In this document: positions 27,826-28,100 of the stretch, piece after piece
How positions within the stretch are numbered: position 1 is the stretch's first letter
Layout: the number at the start of each line of letters is the position of its first letter
Assembly: GCA_964596325.1 (NCBI GenBank)
Contig: CAZQSQ010000011.1
Span: forward strand, 1 to 28,100
Origin: JBAZJI01 sp964596325
Lineage (GTDB): Bacteria > Patescibacteriota > Minisyncoccia > Minisyncoccales > JAGOPM01
Direction of reading: 5' to 3'
Length of the DNA stretch: 28,100 bases
Notes under the pieces: generated by a model
Told to the model about the DNA's origin: nothing
The model's input: only the letters and a program-made list of their open reading frames with translations
Databases searched by the model: none
Translations under genes and position numbers: made by a program

Positions 27826-27946
27826 ATCTCACGTCGCAGCTGCGCTGCTCTCAAGAAACCCACGGTTTCTTGTCGCCCCTCGCTAAGCTCGGGGCTGTTT
27901 TCCTCCACGAGGAAATTTCTCTAAAATTTCCCCGACCCCCCTTTAT
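27826..27946. repeat. Cluster of small hairpins in the tRNA-Val trailer
   Basis: No gene is visible. At least four inverted repeats are packed in 120 bp: GCAGC/GCTGC, AGAAACC-CAC-GGTTTCT, GCCCC...GGGGC around CGCTAAGCTC, and TTCCTC-CAC-GAGGAA. The segment lies between the two tRNA-Val end copies and is probably structured RNA or a repeat scar. Confidence 0.6.
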
Positions 27947-27963
27947 GTTCGAATCCTATACCG
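27947..27963. repeat. Inverted copy of the tRNA-Val T arm and acceptor (17 bp)
   Basis: GTTCGAATCCTATACCG on the plus strand is the exact complement of 27999-28015 inside the tRNA. In the minus-strand transcript it could pair with the 3' half of the tRNA across a 35-nt loop. Confidence 0.85.
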
Positions 27964-27991
27964 AATATTTGAAACACAACTGTGTTTTTAT

Positions 27992-28066
27992 TGGTGCACG
28001 GTATAGGATTCGAACCTATGACCCCTGCAATGTGAATGCAGTGCTCTACCACTGAGCCAACCGTGC
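27992..28066 (-). tRNA. tRNA-Val (anticodon CAC)
   Basis: The 75-nt cloverleaf has acceptor stem GCACGGT/ACCGTGC-type pairing (GCACGG with CCGTGC), a D arm with GGCTCAGTGGTAGAGC, anticodon stem CTGCA/TGCAG with loop TTCACAT (anticodon CAC) and T arm AGGTTCGAATCCT. CCA is encoded, unlike in the tRNA-Glu of this window. A TTGACA at 28098-28093 may be its -35, but I see no good -10. Confidence 0.95.
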
Positions 28067-28100
28067 GTAATGAATTGTTAAACTATGACTTTTGTCAAAA

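Noticed and set aside
27717..28055. Plus-strand open frame across the tRNA-Val region
   Set aside because: It runs antisense through the tRNA and the hairpin cluster and has no ribosome site.

Overview
The window looks like a chromosomal segment of a Candidate Phyla Radiation (Patescibacteria, probably Parcubacteria-like) bacterium. This is an inference from style: small compact genes, many short overlaps, a reduced dcw cluster, a CPR-type VirB4/TraD-like ATPase in an operon with small proteins of unknown function, and many housekeeping genes that lack a Shine-Dalgarno and sit 6-11 nt behind a -10 box. TGA is used as a stop (ATGA and GTGA overlaps), so this is not a code-25 lineage.

Layout. 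1-3844: plus-strand cysS, an orphan 209-aa gene and dnaB, each closed by a terminator. 3852-11757: one long minus-strand operon running amino-acid permease, CaCA cation exchanger, 127-aa protein, VirB4/TraD-like ATPase, acidic membrane protein, 73-aa protein, rmuC, rplU. 11760-19258: an island of seven genes in three transcription units. 19259-20239: a relic copy of the permease 5' end, a 90-aa gene, a GIY-YIG nuclease gene, a field of hairpins and tRNA-Glu. 20266-24294: reduced dcw cluster (mraZ, rsmH, ftsL-like, ftsI, Mur-ligase-like fragment) with a three-repeat MraZ operator. 24508-28066: a GNAT gene (+), pyrG, a secreted protein gene and tRNA-Val (all -).

The most interesting part is the island. 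It encodes a ubiquitin-like protein whose tail ends RG-NS, a single-chain E1 made of two ThiF domains of which only the second keeps the candidate catalytic Cys, an E2-like protein with a PHxxxxGxxCxG active-site motif, a JAMM isopeptidase with all metal ligands, a second membrane-anchored E2-fold protein that has lost the Cys, and a Mpa/ARC-family proteasomal-type AAA+ ring ATPase with a duplicated extra domain. A small beta-rich protein is translationally coupled to the ATPase. Together these look like a complete conjugation, deconjugation and unfolding pathway that pairs ubiquitin-type chemistry with the ATPase type otherwise known from the Pup-proteasome system. No E3 and no peptidase chamber are visible in the window. 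The island is bracketed by a 29-bp near-perfect direct repeat of the permease start, which suggests it arrived as a unit.

Smaller points of interest are copies of tRNA 3' ends downstream of both tRNA genes, a candidate attenuator in front of pyrG, and a shared 20-bp element immediately upstream of two promoters. All calls are from reading the sequence; no database search was possible.
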